Shown: one piece after another, positions 63,880-64,000 of the stretch
How the letters are laid out: each line of letters opens with the position of its first letter
Numbering within the stretch: the stretch's first letter is position 1
From: Pontibacter rufus
Lineage (GTDB): Bacteria; Bacteroidota; Bacteroidia; Cytophagales; Hymenobacteraceae
Reading direction: 5' to 3'
NCBI RefSeq assembly: GCF_015694705.1
Contig: NZ_JADQDR010000001.1
Coordinates: 372,001 to 436,000, forward strand
DNA: 64,000 nucleotides
Position numbers and translations under genes: made by a program
The notes under the pieces: model-generated
Told to the model about the DNA's origin: nothing
Seen by the model: only the letters and a program-made list of their open reading frames with translations
Databases searched by the model: none

Positions 63880-64000
63880 ATGAAATTCAATCTAGTTATG
63901 CCGGTAGCTATTGCAGTGCTTGCATAGCAGGAGGGGAGCACAGCATGCTGCGCTGCACCTACAACGAAACCAAAATCTGCATTACCTGCCGGAAGTGGTG
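63880..64000 (+). pseudogene. Possible interrupted exported protein at right edge
   Basis: ATG at 63880 opens a signal-like stretch (MKFNLVMPVAIAVLA) that meets TAG at 63925. The same frame then stays open to the window end with an alanine/cysteine/proline-rich continuation (STACCAAPTTKPKSALPAG). It could be a lipoprotein broken by a stop, or chance. Too little is visible to name it. Confidence 0.25.

Overview
The window comes from a chromosome of a Bacteroidota bacterium, most likely of the order Cytophagales (Hymenobacteraceae, Pontibacter-like). The genus is an inference. The signs are a SusC/SusD pair, TonB-dependent receptors with carboxypeptidase-like plug extensions, a TonB receptor next to a DUF4249 lipoprotein, many outer-membrane barrels and lipoproteins, roughly balanced GC, and promoters of the Bacteroidota type (-7 element TAnnTTTG). 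No prophage, conjugative element, CRISPR array, insertion sequence or rRNA operon was seen.

Layout. 1-6300: proline synthesis (proB end, proA), then a divergent dps/oxyR peroxide module, sucD, and a cystathionine beta-synthase-like enzyme. 6600-12240: a single-domain response regulator, adenine deaminase, a small lipoprotein read from a TTG start, then cmk-ispH, a DUF502 membrane protein and an alpha/beta hydrolase. 12240-19442: a long AT-rich leader, SusC/SusD and a secreted M28 peptidase, which together look like a peptide-uptake locus. 19700-23500: a lipoprotein sugar dehydrogenase and a RimB-RimK-AspA/AstE cluster for glutamate-tail modification. 23800-32900: a TonB receptor with DUF4249, a methyltransferase, an NAD(P)-binding protein, a CvfB-like RNA-binding protein and a large outer-membrane barrel. 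33140-35436: a radical-SAM/DUF4130 pair tied to DNA repair. 36600-41200: two DUF3857-transglutaminase paralogues. 41390-42560: an ArsI/CadI-type enzyme beside a SigZ-like sigma factor. 42750-48170: a helix-hairpin-helix outer-membrane protein, a Na+/H+ antiporter, a PorV/PorQ-like barrel and an SDR. 48870-57230: an S46 dipeptidyl-peptidase, yidD, a 1-Cys peroxiredoxin, an epimerase, a thioredoxin-like protein and a HEAT-repeat/cyclophilin lipoprotein. 57600-64000: a small membrane protein, an SH3-like lipoprotein, a tRNA-Ala/GIY-YIG nuclease mosaic, a giant Oar-like TonB receptor and an NlpC/P60 lipoprotein.

Two observations stand out. First, the heptamer AGTATAA (or its complement TTATACT) occurs about 95 times by eye in 64 kb, against roughly 8 expected. 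It occurs on both strands, in different reading frames, and inside genes, terminators and spacers. Second, at 59.1-59.65 kb a GIY-YIG endonuclease ORF sits between tRNA-Ala-derived sequences. It ends inside a tRNA-like sequence, is flanked by a 72-bp direct repeat carrying a tRNA 3' half plus terminator, and is accompanied by two tRNA-like copies whose anticodon arm is a perfect palindrome. Several gene starts were moved downstream because a -7 element lies at or just upstream of the longest-frame start.
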